Position numbers and translations under genes: made by a program. DNA of 47,922 nucleotides, taken from positions 1 to 47,922 of the forward strand of contig NZ_JAJOHW010000007.1 in assembly GCF_021129195.1 (NCBI RefSeq), written 5' to 3'. Positions 9,115 to 17,986 of the stretch are shown in pieces. Numbering within the stretch: the stretch's first letter is position 1; the number at the start of each line of letters is the position of its first letter. This DNA comes from Chromobacterium aquaticum. GTDB taxonomy: Bacteria; Pseudomonadota; Gammaproteobacteria; Burkholderiales; Chromobacteriaceae. The notes beneath the pieces were generated by a model, which saw nothing but the letters and a program-made list of their open reading frames with translations, was not told the origin of the DNA and did not search any database.

Positions 9115-12057
9115 ATGCCCATTACCGGCGCATCCCCCCTTCTGACGCGCTCCCTGTCCATGCCGGCGGACGCGTCGCGGCGGCCGGCCACCCCGCTCTC
9201 GGAGCAGTTCAGCGGCGGGCGCAGCAGCGCCGCCACGCCGGCGCGCCGCCATTCGCTGATTGATCCGGCCAGCTTCAAGGCCCAGCACACCCGCGACAGC
9301 GTGGCGGCCTTGTTCGCCGCCTCGACGGACGCCAAGGCGTTGGACAAGCTCTATCTGGCCTCGCCCAATGTCTACGCCCAATTGGAAATCGCGGAGTTCG
9401 CCAAGGTCTACGCGCAACTCAAGCAGCAGCCGGACTTGAGCCCGCAAGATGCCAAGTCCCTGGACGATCTGGCGCAGCAATACACCGCCCGAGTCCTGAA
9501 AGACGGCCTGGGCGCCAAATCCGCCTTCGGCCCGTGGACCCAGAGCACCAATAAGCAATACCAGCTGCGCAATCAGCTGGAGCACAAGCTGGCGCTATTG
9601 GCACACCAGCATTGCGGCGGCGACACCATGAAACTGGGCAACGACTTCATGCAGCGCGAGGTCAGCACCTTCATCCTGTCCTATGTCGAAACCCAGCTGG
9701 GGCGTTCACTGGATGCGGCCACCGGCGAGAAAGTGATGGAACTGGTGGACAGCGCGGCGAAGCTGGCCTTCGACGCGCTGCGCCAGAGCCGCGGCGAGAT
9801 GCTGGGGCTGAGCGGGCCGAGCCTGGGCCGGCAGGCGCGCGACCTCGACACCGTGGCGATTCTGCCGCAGCTGCTGCGCAGCGTGCTGGCGGGGCTGGGA
9901 CAAGACCCGAAAGGCCCGCAACAACCGGACCCCGCGCGAGATGGTCAGCCCGATCCCAGTCCAGGCCCTCAACCAGGCCCGACCGAGCCGGGGGGCGCGC
10001 AGCAGCCGATGGTGGTAAATAACTACTACACCACCAATAACGATAACCGTCAGGACAATCGTCAGGACAACCGGCGTTGGGACAAGCGCGGCGACATGTA
10101 TCTGGGCGATGTGCACAAGGGCAACCGCCATCATGGCGGAGCGCCCTCGCGTCTGGTGACGTCCTTGCGCATGCCGGCGCCGCAAGTCGCCCGCAGCCAG
10201 GAGTTGCCCAAGCCGCAGCAGGCTACCTTGTCGGAAACGCGCCATCCCTTGCTGAACGCGGCCAGCCAAGTGACGGAGGCGATGTCCGAGCTGATGAACA
10301 CGGTTATGGGCGAGGAGACGCTGACGGCGCCCACGCCCGGCGCGGCGCAGGCGGGCAAGCTGGACGCGACCGCGCGCCAGGCGCGGCTCAGCCCGTCGGC
10401 CATGCCGCAATCGGCGATCCTCGGCGGCGCGTCGTCCGGAGTGGAGCAGGGCACGCAGACCGATGCCGGACAGGCCTTGCGCGACGCGGCCAGCCAGGTA
10501 ACGGGGGCCTTGTCCGAGTTGATGAACACGGCCTTGGGCGAGGAAACGCTGGCGACGCCCATTCCCGGCGCGGCGCAAGCGGGCAAGCTGGACGCGACGG
10601 CGCGCCAGGCGCGGCTCGACGCGACAGCGCAGCCGCAAACCGCCAGCCTAGGCGGCGAGGCGGCCGGCGAGTTCGCCGGGCTGTCCTTCCGCGGCGGCCC
10701 GCTGCGCAATTTGCCCAGCCAGGCCTATCTGCGCAGCCAGATTTTTCATTCGACGCTGGACGGTCACGCCGCCGGCCGAGAACTGATCAAGGCGCTGCGC
10801 GACGCGCTGGAGCCCGACGCGGCGCAGCCCTTCGCGCAACGGCGCGAGTTCGAAGCCTTGCGCAACCGGATGTTGCCCAGCGGCCGCATGCAGCAAGACG
10901 ATTTGCTGCGGCAATTCGCCGATGGCGCGCCGGAAGCGCTGGCGGCCGACGCGCGTCGGCTGGGCGGCGTGTTGGCCGAACATCCCGGCCTGGAGCGGCA
11001 GCGTCAGGTGCTGGGCGGTTTTGCGCAAACCCTGATTCGGGAAACCAATCTGTTGCCGCCGGGCGGGCGGGCCAATCCCTTGCTGGGCGAGTTTCTGAAC
11101 GGTTTGGGTCTTCAAGCGCGCAACACGCCGGCGGCGGATGCCGGCGCTCGCCTGCATCAGGCCGCACGCGAGGTAGCCGACGGCTTGTCCCAGGTGCTGG
11201 ACACCGCGGCCGGCCGGCGCGTGGAAGGCGAGTTGCGGGCCGAACGCGTGGATATCCAGCAAGCGGCCAGCACGCCGCTGGACCAAGCGGTTCGCTTGTC
11301 GGCCGGAGACGCGCCGACCGCCGATGCCGGCTCGAGTCTGCATCAGGCCGCGCGACAGGTGGCGGATGGCTTGTCCCAAGTCTTGAACGCCGCAGCCGGC
11401 CAGAGCGCGGCCGGCGAACCGGAAGCCAATGGACAAGCGTCTCGGCTTGGCCGCGCGCCGACGGCGGACGCCACGGCGCCGACGGCCGAACGAGACGGCG
11501 GCGGCTTCGACGGGCTCAAGTTCCGCGACGGCAATCTGTACACGTTGCCAACCCAGGCTTATCTGCGCAGCCGCGCCTTCGCCTTGGACGCCGGCAGCGA
11601 GCTGATCCGCGCGGTGCGCGGCGCCCTGGAACCCGACGCGACGCAGCCCTTCGCGCAACGACGCGAGTTTGAAGCGTTGCGCAACCGCGTGTTGCCGGGC
11701 AACAGCACTCAGCAAAGCGGCGTGTTGAAGGACTTTGCCGACGGCAAGGCGGGCGCGCTGGGCGACGACGCCGCGCAACTGCGGAAAGTGCTGGCCGAGC
11801 ATCCGGGCTTGGAGCGGCAGCGCCAGGCGCTGGGCAGTTTTGCGCGCACCTTGATCCGCGAAGCCAATCTGCTGCCGCGCGGCAAGCCGGCCAACCCGCT
11901 GGTGGTGGAACTGCTGAGCGGGCTGGGCCTGGACGCCGTCGCCGAATCGCGGCGCGGCGAAGCCTTGAGCTCGCCTTCCGGCGTCACCCTGACCACCGAC
12001 GGCCTGCATCTAGACCCCAACCGCATCCGGGAGCGCAACCGTGGCAGTCAGTCTTGA
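9115..12057 (+). CDS. cipA: CipA: SipA-family effector with a duplicated actin-binding module
   Basis: 980 residues against 685 for Salmonella SipA. The N-terminal domain (about 45-260) matches SipA, including 'YTARVLKDGLGAKSAFGPW' and 'AILPQLLRSVLAGL'. An Asn/Asp/Arg/His-rich linker (about 302-340) resembles the N/D/H-rich linker of SipA. The SipA C-terminal actin-binding domain occurs twice: about 519-667 (from 'FAGLSFRGG') and 797-948 (from 'FDGLKFRDG'), both with 'QPFAQRREFEALRNR' and 'LAEHPGLERQRQ'. Each is preceded by two short repeats of the type 'DAG.LH.AA.QVADGLSQVL' (starting near 377, 450, 675 and 737). The extreme C terminus, 'VTLTTDGLHLD', matches the SipA end. SipA binds and stabilises F-actin during host-cell invasion; two modules suggest bivalent cross-linking (inference). 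Confidence 0.93.
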   Translation: MPITGASPLLTRSLSMPADASRRPATPLSEQFSGGRSSAATPARRHSLIDPASFKAQHTRDSVAALFAASTDAKALDKLYLASPNVYAQLEIAEFAKVYAQLKQQPDLSPQDAKSLDDLAQQYTARVLKDGLGAKSAFGPWTQSTNKQYQLRNQLEHKLALLAHQHCGGDTMKLGNDFMQREVSTFILSYVETQLGRSLDAATGEKVMELVDSAAKLAFDALRQSRGEMLGLSGPSLGRQARDLDTVAILPQLLRSVLAGLGQDPKGPQQPDPARDGQPDPSPGPQPGPTEPGGAQQPMVVNNYYTTNNDNRQDNRQDNRRWDKRGDMYLGDVHKGNRHHGGAPSRLVTSLRMPAPQVARSQELPKPQQATLSETRHPLLNAASQVTEAMSELMNTVMGEETLTAPTPGAAQAGKLDATARQARLSPSAMPQSAILGGASSGVEQGTQTDAGQALRDAASQVTGALSELMNTALGEETLATPIPGAAQAGKLDATARQARLDATAQPQTASLGGEAAGEFAGLSFRGGPLRNLPSQAYLRSQIFHSTLDGHAAGRELIKALRDALEPDAAQPFAQRREFEALRNRMLPSGRMQQDDLLRQFADGAPEALAADARRLGGVLAEHPGLERQRQVLGGFAQTLIRETNLLPPGGRANPLLGEFLNGLGLQARNTPAADAGARLHQAAREVADGLSQVLDTAAGRRVEGELRAERVDIQQAASTPLDQAVRLSAGDAPTADAGSSLHQAARQVADGLSQVLNAAAGQSAAGEPEANGQASRLGRAPTADATAPTAERDGGGFDGLKFRDGNLYTLPTQAYLRSRAFALDAGSELIRAVRGALEPDATQPFAQRREFEALRNRVLPGNSTQQSGVLKDFADGKAGALGDDAAQLRKVLAEHPGLERQRQALGSFARTLIREANLLPRGKPANPLVVELLSGLGLDAVAESRRGEALSSPSGVTLTTDGLHLDPNRIRERNRGSQS

Positions 12058-12340
12058 GCAGCATGTGGTGGCGGTGATGGCCTGCTGTCTGTCGGTGGAA
12101 GAAGCCAAGCTGCAGCCGCAGGCGCGGCTGGTGGACGAGTTGTACGCGGACTCGATGGAGCTGCTGGACATGGTGCTGTTGCTGAACGATGAGTTCGGCA
12201 TCGAGATTGGCGTCGACGACATCGTCGACATCAAGACCGTGGCCCATGTCTGTCAGGTGGTGGAACGGCGGCTGGCCGAGCGCGTGGCTCAGCTGTCGCC
12301 GCTCGGCTCCGATTGCGGCAGCGCCGCCTCCAGCGCCTGA
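12041..12340 (+). CDS. iacP: IacP-like acyl carrier protein
   Basis: 99 residues. The motif 'LYADSMELLDMVLLL' contains the DS(L/M) phosphopantetheine attachment site at Ser38, followed by helices typical of acyl carrier proteins. In Salmonella, iacP lies directly after sipA and affects the secretion of translocators and effectors. The start is GTG at 12041, 17 nt inside the 3' end of cipA, with GGGAG at 12029-12033 (7-nt spacing). The last 52 bp overlap the 3' end of the convergent sensor-kinase gene. In SPI-1 sicP and sptP follow; neither is present here. Confidence 0.9.
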   Translation: MAVSLEQHVVAVMACCLSVEEAKLQPQARLVDELYADSMELLDMVLLLNDEFGIEIGVDDIVDIKTVAHVCQVVERRLAERVAQLSPLGSDCGSAASSA

Positions 12341-14649
12341 AACAGGTGCTGCAGCCGGGCCGCGTCCGGCTGCGCCTGGCGCAATAGGGTCTGCATCTCC
12401 GCCGCCAGCGCCGGCAGCCGTGGCAGGCCGGCGCTGAGCGCCACGCCGTGCAGGCGGTGCGCGTAATGCTCGGCCTGCTGCCAGTCCCGCGCCTGCAGCG
12501 CCTGACGTAGCGCGGCGGCGTCGGCGTCGCAGCTGTGGCTCAGCAACTGGGCCAGCGCGTTGTCCGGCACCGTCGGCGGCTGCGGAGCCGGGTGGTGGTC
12601 CAGCCACAAGCTCATCATTTGCTCCAGCTGCGCCAGCCGCAGCGGCTTGGTCAGGCAACTGTCTATGCCGCTGTCCAGGCAGCGTTGCTGGTGTTCTATG
12701 CCGGTGGTGGCCGAGATGGCGATGATGGGCAAGTGGGGCTGCCACTGCAAGGCCGGGTGGCGGCGCAGCCGCAGCGCCAGCTGGTAGCCGCTGATGCCGG
12801 GCAGATTGCAGTCCAGCAGCGCCATGGCGAAGCGTTGGCCCTGGTCCAGCAACGCCAGCGCGGCGGCGCCGTTTTCCACTGTCACCGCGCGGTAGCCCAG
12901 CTGCAAAAGCTGCTGGGCGATGATGAAGCGATTGGCCGGCTGGTCCTCCACCACCAGGATGGGGTCGCAGTCCTCATTGATCGCCGCCGGCGCGCTGGCG
13001 ACATCCGGCTCCGCTTGCGCCGCGGCCTCGGCCGGCGCATGGCGCACCGGCAGCCACAAGGTCACCGTGGTGCCGCATTGCGGCTGGCTGGTCAGCGCGA
13101 TGCGGCCGCCCATCAACTCCACCAATTGCCGGCAGATCAACAAACCCAGCCCGGCGCCGCCGTAGCGGCGCTGGGTATCGTCCGCCTGCGCGTATTCCTG
13201 GAACAGCTTGGTCTGCTGTTCCAGCGGGATGCCGATGCCGGTGTCGCTGACTTGCACGCGCAATTGCGCGCTGTCCTGCTCGATGTCTTGCAATTCCAGA
13301 TTCAAACGCACCGTGCCGTGGCGGGTGAACTTGACCGCGTTGCTGAGCAGATTGCTCAGGATCTGGCGCAGGCGCACCGGGTCCACCACCAGTTGGCGGC
13401 GGCACAGTTCCTTCATTTCCAGTTGCAGCGTCAGGCCTTTTTTTTCCGCGCAGGCGCGGTAGATCGCCGCCACGCCGCTGGCCAGCGCCGCCGCGTCGGT
13501 GGCCAGCGGCTCCAGCCGCAGCCGCTGGGCGTTGAGCTTGGACACGTCCAGCACATTGTCCAGCAGCTCCAGCAAATTCACCGCCGAGGCATTGGCCAGC
13601 GCCGCCAGCTCGCGCTCGCGCGGCGGCAGCTCGGCCTGGCGCAGCAGCTCCACCGAGGCCAGCACCGCGTTCATCGGCGTGCGGATCTCATGGCTCATCA
13701 CCGCCAGAAAAGTGGATTTCTGCGCCTCGCTGCGCTGGGCGGCGCGGCGCGCGGTGTGGGCGCGCTGGGCAAAAACCAATAGCAGCAGCAAGGCCAGCGC
13801 GGCCAGGCTCAATTCCAGCGCGTAATAGCGGGCGATGGAGCGCCAGGACGGCGCGCCGTAGTCGGTGGTCTGCAGCCAGCCTTCCAGTATCTGCTGGGTA
13901 TCGTCCGCGGTCAGCTGCTCCAGCGAGCCATTGATGATGGAGAGCAGCCGCGGCTGGTTCTTGTTCACCGCCATCGAGACCAGCCTGGGCATTTCGCTGA
14001 CGCTGCCGGCGATGCGCAGCGCGCCGTAATAGCGGCGGCGGATCACCGACTGCATTACCGCGTCCAGACCCACCGCGGCGTAGGCCTTGCCGTCGGCCAC
14101 CGCGTCCAGCGCCGCCAGCGGCGTGGGCGTGGCCACGATGTCGACGGCCGGGAAGTTCTCGCGCAGAAAGTATTCGTAGGGGTCGCCGCTTTCCACCGCG
14201 ATGGTCTTGTCGGCCAGCTTGGCGGTGCTGAACACGATGGGCTTGTTCGGCTGGGTGACCAGCACCGTGCTGCCGGAGAAATAAGGATCGCTGAAGCGGA
14301 TGCGCCGGCTCACCTCGGGCGGGATCAGGCCGGAGGACAGCGCGGTGAGCAGATCGATGTGGCCGCTGAGCATCATGTCCACCGCCTGCTGGCGGTTGGC
14401 CACCGGCACCAGCTCGAAGCGCAGGCCGCTGATCTCGGAAATGCGGCTCAGATAGGCCTGGGTCAGGCCGCGGTGCTCGCCGTCCTCCATGTATTCGATG
14501 GGCCAGCCGTGCGGGTCTATCGCGTAGCGCACCACCGGGTGCTTGGCCAGCCAGGCGCGTTCCGCCGCGCTGAAGCCGGCGTGGCCGTGGCCTGACAAGA
14601 GGCTGAGCGCCAGGAACAGGCAGCAGGGCAGCAAGGGGCGGGCGCGCAT
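12289..14649 (-). CDS. Unorthodox sensor kinase (SBP3-TM-HisKA-HATPase-REC-Hpt), RocS/BvgS-like
   Basis: 786 residues. A signal peptide (to about residue 25) is followed by a periplasmic substrate-binding domain of SBP_bac_3 type (about 30-270) and one membrane segment (about 280-298). Then come a HisKA domain with H320 in 'MSHEIRTPMN', a HATPase with N-box 'NLLSNAVKFT' and the later 'YGGAGLGLLICRQL', a receiver domain with D613 in 'LLDCNLPG', and an Hpt domain with H731 in 'AHRLHGVA'. It should relay phosphate His-Asp-His to the regulator encoded 4 bp upstream (14654-15346). Adjacency to the secretion locus suggests it may regulate it; that is inference. A paralogue lies at 37362-39725. Confidence 0.92.
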   Translation of the reverse strand: MRARPLLPCCLFLALSLLSGHGHAGFSAAERAWLAKHPVVRYAIDPHGWPIEYMEDGEHRGLTQAYLSRISEISGLRFELVPVANRQQAVDMMLSGHIDLLTALSSGLIPPEVSRRIRFSDPYFSGSTVLVTQPNKPIVFSTAKLADKTIAVESGDPYEYFLRENFPAVDIVATPTPLAALDAVADGKAYAAVGLDAVMQSVIRRRYYGALRIAGSVSEMPRLVSMAVNKNQPRLLSIINGSLEQLTADDTQQILEGWLQTTDYGAPSWRSIARYYALELSLAALALLLLLVFAQRAHTARRAAQRSEAQKSTFLAVMSHEIRTPMNAVLASVELLRQAELPPRERELAALANASAVNLLELLDNVLDVSKLNAQRLRLEPLATDAAALASGVAAIYRACAEKKGLTLQLEMKELCRRQLVVDPVRLRQILSNLLSNAVKFTRHGTVRLNLELQDIEQDSAQLRVQVSDTGIGIPLEQQTKLFQEYAQADDTQRRYGGAGLGLLICRQLVELMGGRIALTSQPQCGTTVTLWLPVRHAPAEAAAQAEPDVASAPAAINEDCDPILVVEDQPANRFIIAQQLLQLGYRAVTVENGAAALALLDQGQRFAMALLDCNLPGISGYQLALRLRRHPALQWQPHLPIIAISATTGIEHQQRCLDSGIDSCLTKPLRLAQLEQMMSLWLDHHPAPQPPTVPDNALAQLLSHSCDADAAALRQALQARDWQQAEHYAHRLHGVALSAGLPRLPALAAEMQTLLRQAQPDAARLQHLFQALEAALPQSEPSGDS

Positions 14650-14653
14650 GGCG

Positions 14654-15346
14654 TCAGGGATTGACCAGCCGGCTTTGCAGCTTGAACAACTCGTTGTCGC
14701 TGCGCAGGCCCAGCTTTTTCAGCGCCGACTGCTTCTGATTGCTGATGGTCTTGATGCTGCGCGAGAACTTGACGGCGATATCGCTGACCGTCATGCCGTC
14801 CAGACAGCAGCGCAGCACCTCGCGTTCGCGCGGGGACAGTTCCGGGAGGTCCAGCAGGCTGCGCAGCATCGCTTTCTGCGGCGCCGGCAGATTGGCGCAG
14901 GTTTCGTCCAGCGCCGCGCTCATGTCCGGGCTCAGATAGCTGTGGCCGTCGGCCAGCAGGCGGATGGCGGCGGCCAGCTCGTCCAGGCTCTGCTCCTTGC
15001 CGATGAAGCCGTGCGCGCCGCAGCGCAGCGCCAGCGCAACCGTGGCCGGGGTGTAATAGGCCGACATCACCAGGATGCGCACCTTGGCGAAGCGCCGGCG
15101 CAAGCCGCGGATCAGGCTGAAGCCGTCGATGTCGCCGGGGCTGAGCGCGTAGTCGGTGACCACCACGTCCACCGCGTCGCACTGCGCCAGATGCTGGATC
15201 AGCGGCGCGCTGCTGATGAACTGTCCGGTCACGTTCAAGTCGGTTTCATCGGCCAGAAGGCCGGCCAGGCTGTTCAGCACCATCAGGTGATCATCCAGCA
15301 AGGCGATTTGTATCGGCTGGCTCCGCAATGATTTGGCATCAGGCAT
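14654..15346 (-). CDS. NarL/FixJ-type response regulator, partner of the adjacent kinase
   Basis: 230 residues: a receiver domain with the acidic pair in 'LLDDH' (D18/D19) and phospho-acceptor D65 in 'VVVTDYALS', then a LuxR-type HTH (about 165-225) with 'LSPREREVLRCCLDGMTVSDIA' (the helix-turn-helix core; 22 residues spanning about 167-188). The start 'MPDAKSL' at 15346 is preferred because the longer upstream reading adds a low-complexity leader. It is transcribed first, with the sensor gene 4 bp downstream. It closely resembles the regulator at 36706-37362, including the HTH segment 'KFSRSIKT'. Confidence 0.92.
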   Translation of the reverse strand: MPDAKSLRSQPIQIALLDDHLMVLNSLAGLLADETDLNVTGQFISSAPLIQHLAQCDAVDVVVTDYALSPGDIDGFSLIRGLRRRFAKVRILVMSAYYTPATVALALRCGAHGFIGKEQSLDELAAAIRLLADGHSYLSPDMSAALDETCANLPAPQKAMLRSLLDLPELSPREREVLRCCLDGMTVSDIAVKFSRSIKTISNQKQSALKKLGLRSDNELFKLQSRLVNP

Positions 15347-15758
15347 ATGAGTGTCCCAACAGATGGCGGCGCGGCTGCGCCTTGCGCCATGGTTATGTCT
15401 CTGAACCTGTGTACGCTGTTGCGCGGGCGGCGGCTCCGGTTTCGCTCCGGCATCAGGCTTGGTATAGGCCATTACGCGAAGTTTTGGCGGCAGGGAACGC
15501 TTGCGCCGCCGGTTTGGCCGGCTGAGGGAACGGAGGGTGGAATGGCGGGACGGGCCAGGCCTGCGGCGGGGCCGGAGGCGAAAGCGTGCGCATTCGTGAT
15601 CTCGTTCCCCGGATTGTTAAAGACAGCCAGCAGGCCATTATTCCGTGCCGGCCGCGCCTTGTGAAGCGATTTCAGCGGCGGATGAGGATGCTTAGCGCGC
15701 TGGCATGAGGCCGGCGGCGAGGCGTCGCCGCCGGCGCGGAGGAGTGAAGCCGCTCTTG
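15347..15758. other. Gene-free stretch upstream of the response regulator
   Basis: About 410 bp between the regulator start and a family-1 repeat. Short open frames here lack ribosome binding sites and family resemblance. A perfect 11-bp GC hairpin, GCCGGCGGCGA (15710-15720) with TCGCCGCCGGC (15725-15735) and a GGCG loop, lies near the end; it is not followed by a T-run. The promoter of the regulator/kinase operon should lie within this stretch, but I could not identify it. Confidence 0.4.
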
Positions 15759-15901
15759 GAGCCGGCTCAAAGTCTGGCGAGCGAGGGCGAGACAAGGCGA
15801 GAACGAGCGAAAAAGTGGAATGTACGCGCGGTACATGAGCATTTTGGGCTCGTACTCACCGTGCAACGCTTCACGACGCGCAGCAGATCGTGAACAGCTT
15901 G
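15759..15901 (-). repeat. MITE-like element, family 1, copy 3 (143 bp, inverted)
   Basis: Left end GAGCCGGCTCAAAGTCT, right end AGATCGTGAACAGCTTG; the interior shares GTACATGAGCATTTTGG and the GGCGAGACAAGGCGAGAA core with the other copies. The flanks are TTG (15756-15758) and TTA (15902-15904), a one-base mismatch. The right flank TTA is the complement of the TAA stop codon of the oxidoreductase gene, so the element abuts that gene exactly. This is the most diverged copy. Confidence 0.8.
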
Positions 15902-16915
15902 TTAGAAACCCGAGAGCACGATCTTGCCCTTGGCGCGGTTGCTCTCCAGCAAGGCGTGGGCGCGTTTCAGATTGGCGGCGTCGATGCGGCCGAAGCGCTC
16001 CGCCACCGTGCTGCGCACCAGGCCGGCGTCCACCAGCTCGGCCAGCCGGTTCAGCAGGTGGTGCTGCTCGATCTGATCATCGGTGCCGAACAAGGAACGG
16101 GTGTACATGAACTCCCAGTGCAGCGACACGCTCTTGCGCTTCAGCTCGCGCACGTCCAGGGCCGCCGGGTCGTCGATCAGCGCCAGCTTGCCCTGCGGCG
16201 CGATGGCGGCGGCGATCTGCTTGAAGTGGGCGTCGGTCTGATTCAGGCTGGCCACGTAATCGACGCTGGGGTAGCCGATGCGCTTGAGCTCCTCGCTCAG
16301 CGGGAGGCGGTGGTCGATCACATGATGAGCGCCCAGCTCCTTGACCCAGGCCTGGGTTTCCGGCCGCGAGGCGGTGCCGATCACGGTCAGGCCGGTCAAC
16401 TGACGCGCCAGCTGCACCAGGATGGAACCGACGCCGCCGGCCGCGCCCACCACCAGCAGGCTCTGGCCGCTGGGCGCATGGTTGTCCAGCACCCGCAGCC
16501 GGTCGAACAGCAGCTCCCAGGCGGTGATGGCGGTCAGCGGCAGGGCGGCGGCCTGCTCGAAATCCAGGCTGTGTGGCATGCGGCCGACGATGCGCTCGTC
16601 CACCGCGTGCAATTCGCTATTGGCGCCAGGGCGGTGCAGCGCGCCGGCATACCACACCTTGTCGCCGGGCTGGAACAGGCTGACCTTACCGCCCACCGCG
16701 CGCACCACGCCGGCGGCGTCCCAGCCCAGCACCTTGGCTTGGCCGGCTTCCGGCGCCGCGCCGGCGCGCACCTTGGTGTCCACCGGGTTCACCGAAATGG
16801 CTTTGACCTCCACCAGCAGGTCATGCTCGCCGATGGCGGGCTCGGGCAATTGCACATCCAGCAAGGACTCCGGGTGCTCGATCGGCAGGTTCTGGTAATA
16901 GGCGATGGCTTTCAT
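15902..16915 (-). CDS. Zinc-type alcohol dehydrogenase-like / quinone oxidoreductase family protein
   Basis: 337-residue MDR-superfamily NAD(P)-dependent oxidoreductase. The N-terminal GroES-like domain begins 'MKAIAYYQNLPIEHPESLL'; the nucleotide-binding motif 'VVGAAGGVGSILVQLARQL' lies near residue 150. The Cys/His zinc ligands of classical alcohol dehydrogenases are not evident, consistent with the zinc-independent quinone oxidoreductase group. The start at 16915 has GGAG 9 nt upstream; an ATG at 16930 is a weaker alternative. It diverges from the LysR gene at 17042, its probable regulator. The substrate cannot be told from sequence. Confidence 0.88.
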   Translation of the reverse strand: MKAIAYYQNLPIEHPESLLDVQLPEPAIGEHDLLVEVKAISVNPVDTKVRAGAAPEAGQAKVLGWDAAGVVRAVGGKVSLFQPGDKVWYAGALHRPGANSELHAVDERIVGRMPHSLDFEQAAALPLTAITAWELLFDRLRVLDNHAPSGQSLLVVGAAGGVGSILVQLARQLTGLTVIGTASRPETQAWVKELGAHHVIDHRLPLSEELKRIGYPSVDYVASLNQTDAHFKQIAAAIAPQGKLALIDDPAALDVRELKRKSVSLHWEFMYTRSLFGTDDQIEQHHLLNRLAELVDAGLVRSTVAERFGRIDAANLKRAHALLESNRAKGKIVLSGF

Positions 16916-17021
16916 CTTGGCAGGCTCCATTAGGGTGGCGGGCCGATAGGGCCCGGTCTTGATGGTGCTTATGCTATTCCTGTTCGCCGCAGCGAAAAGC
17001 CAGCTAGAATTCGATTCAGTT

Positions 17022-17036
17022 TCAAAAATATTTTGA
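17022..17036. promoter_or_regulatory. Palindromic AT-rich site between the oxidoreductase and its LysR gene
   Basis: TCAAAA (17022-17027) and TTTTGA (17031-17036), separated by ATA, stand out in a GC-rich background just 5 bp before the LysR ATG. This is a plausible operator or autoregulatory site for the divergent pair. The assignment rests on symmetry and position alone. Confidence 0.45.
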
Positions 17037-17041
17037 GAATC

Positions 17042-17947
17042 ATGGTCAGAATCGAGGATGTGCAAGTCTTCATCCACGCCGCCGACAACGGCAGCCTGTC
17101 CGCCGCCGCGCGGCAGCTGGATCTGAGCCCGGCGGTGGCCAGCGCGGCGCTGAAGCGGCTGGAGCAGACGCTGGGCGCGCAATTGCTGGCGCGCTCCACC
17201 CGCAGCCTGCGGCTGACCCTGGCCGGGGAGCGCTATCTGGTTCATGCGCGCGCCGCGCTGGAGGCCTTGCAGGCCGGCGGCCAGGCCCTGGCGCAGCAAC
17301 GGCAGGCGCTGAGTGGCGAACTGTCGTTGTCGATGCCGTCGGATCTGGGCCGCAGCCGGCTGCGCGGCTGGCTGGACGCTTTCCTGGAACGGCACGCCGG
17401 CCTGAGCCTGCAATTGCGGATCAGCGACCGGGTGGCGGACTTGTACCGGCAGCCGGTGGACGTGGCCCTGCGCTACGGCGTGCCGGAAGACTCCAGCCTG
17501 GTGGCGCTGCCGCTGGCGCCGGACAACCGGCGGGTGTTGTGCGCATCGCCGGACTATCTGGCGCGTCACGGCCGGCCGACATCGCCGCAGGAACTGCGCC
17601 GCCATCAATGCCTGCGGCTGGTATTGGGCGCGGCCTTGCATGAGCGCTGGAGTTTCAGCCAGGGCCCGCTGCGCGAGCAGGTGACGGTGAACGGCCGCCG
17701 CCAGAGCGACGATGGCGAGGTGGTGCGGCGCTGGGCGCTGGACGGGCTGGGCATCGCCTATAAATCGCGTTTGGACGTGCTGGACGATCTGCGCGCCGGC
17801 CGTTTGCTGTTGCTGTTGAAGGATTGGCAGACCGAGGCGACGCCGCTGTATCTGGTGACGCCGCATCGGCTGATGTTGTCGCCGGCGGTGGTGGCCTTGC
17901 GGGAGTATTTGCAGGCGTGCCTGCAGGATTATCTGGCGGCGCCGTGA
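17042..17947 (+). CDS. LysR-family transcriptional regulator
   Basis: 301 residues. The N-terminal winged HTH (about 3-62) reads 'VQVFIHAADNGSLSAAARQL' then 'LSPAVASAALKRLEQTLGAQL'; the C-terminal half is the periplasmic-binding-like effector domain. The ATG at 17042 is chosen; an in-frame TTG at 17033 would add three residues. It is divergent from the quinone oxidoreductase gene, a classical LysR arrangement, and most resembles regulators of small-molecule or quinone/aldehyde response genes. The effector is unknown. Confidence 0.93.
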   Translation: MVRIEDVQVFIHAADNGSLSAAARQLDLSPAVASAALKRLEQTLGAQLLARSTRSLRLTLAGERYLVHARAALEALQAGGQALAQQRQALSGELSLSMPSDLGRSRLRGWLDAFLERHAGLSLQLRISDRVADLYRQPVDVALRYGVPEDSSLVALPLAPDNRRVLCASPDYLARHGRPTSPQELRRHQCLRLVLGAALHERWSFSQGPLREQVTVNGRRQSDDGEVVRRWALDGLGIAYKSRLDVLDDLRAGRLLLLLKDWQTEATPLYLVTPHRLMLSPAVVALREYLQACLQDYLAAP

Positions 17948-17986
17948 GGGAAGGCGCAGCCCCCACGGCGCGGCGAGCCCGGTGTG

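Noticed and set aside
12535-13782. 415-codon plus-strand frame opposite the sensor kinase, and similar long frames opposite cipA, arn and collagenase genes
   Set aside because: They are antisense shadows produced by high GC codon bias; the sense strand encodes clear conserved domains.
15902-17866. Oxidoreductase reading extended to 654 codons
   Set aside because: The extension runs antisense through the divergent LysR gene and has no homology; the start at 16915 gives the family length and a ribosome binding site.
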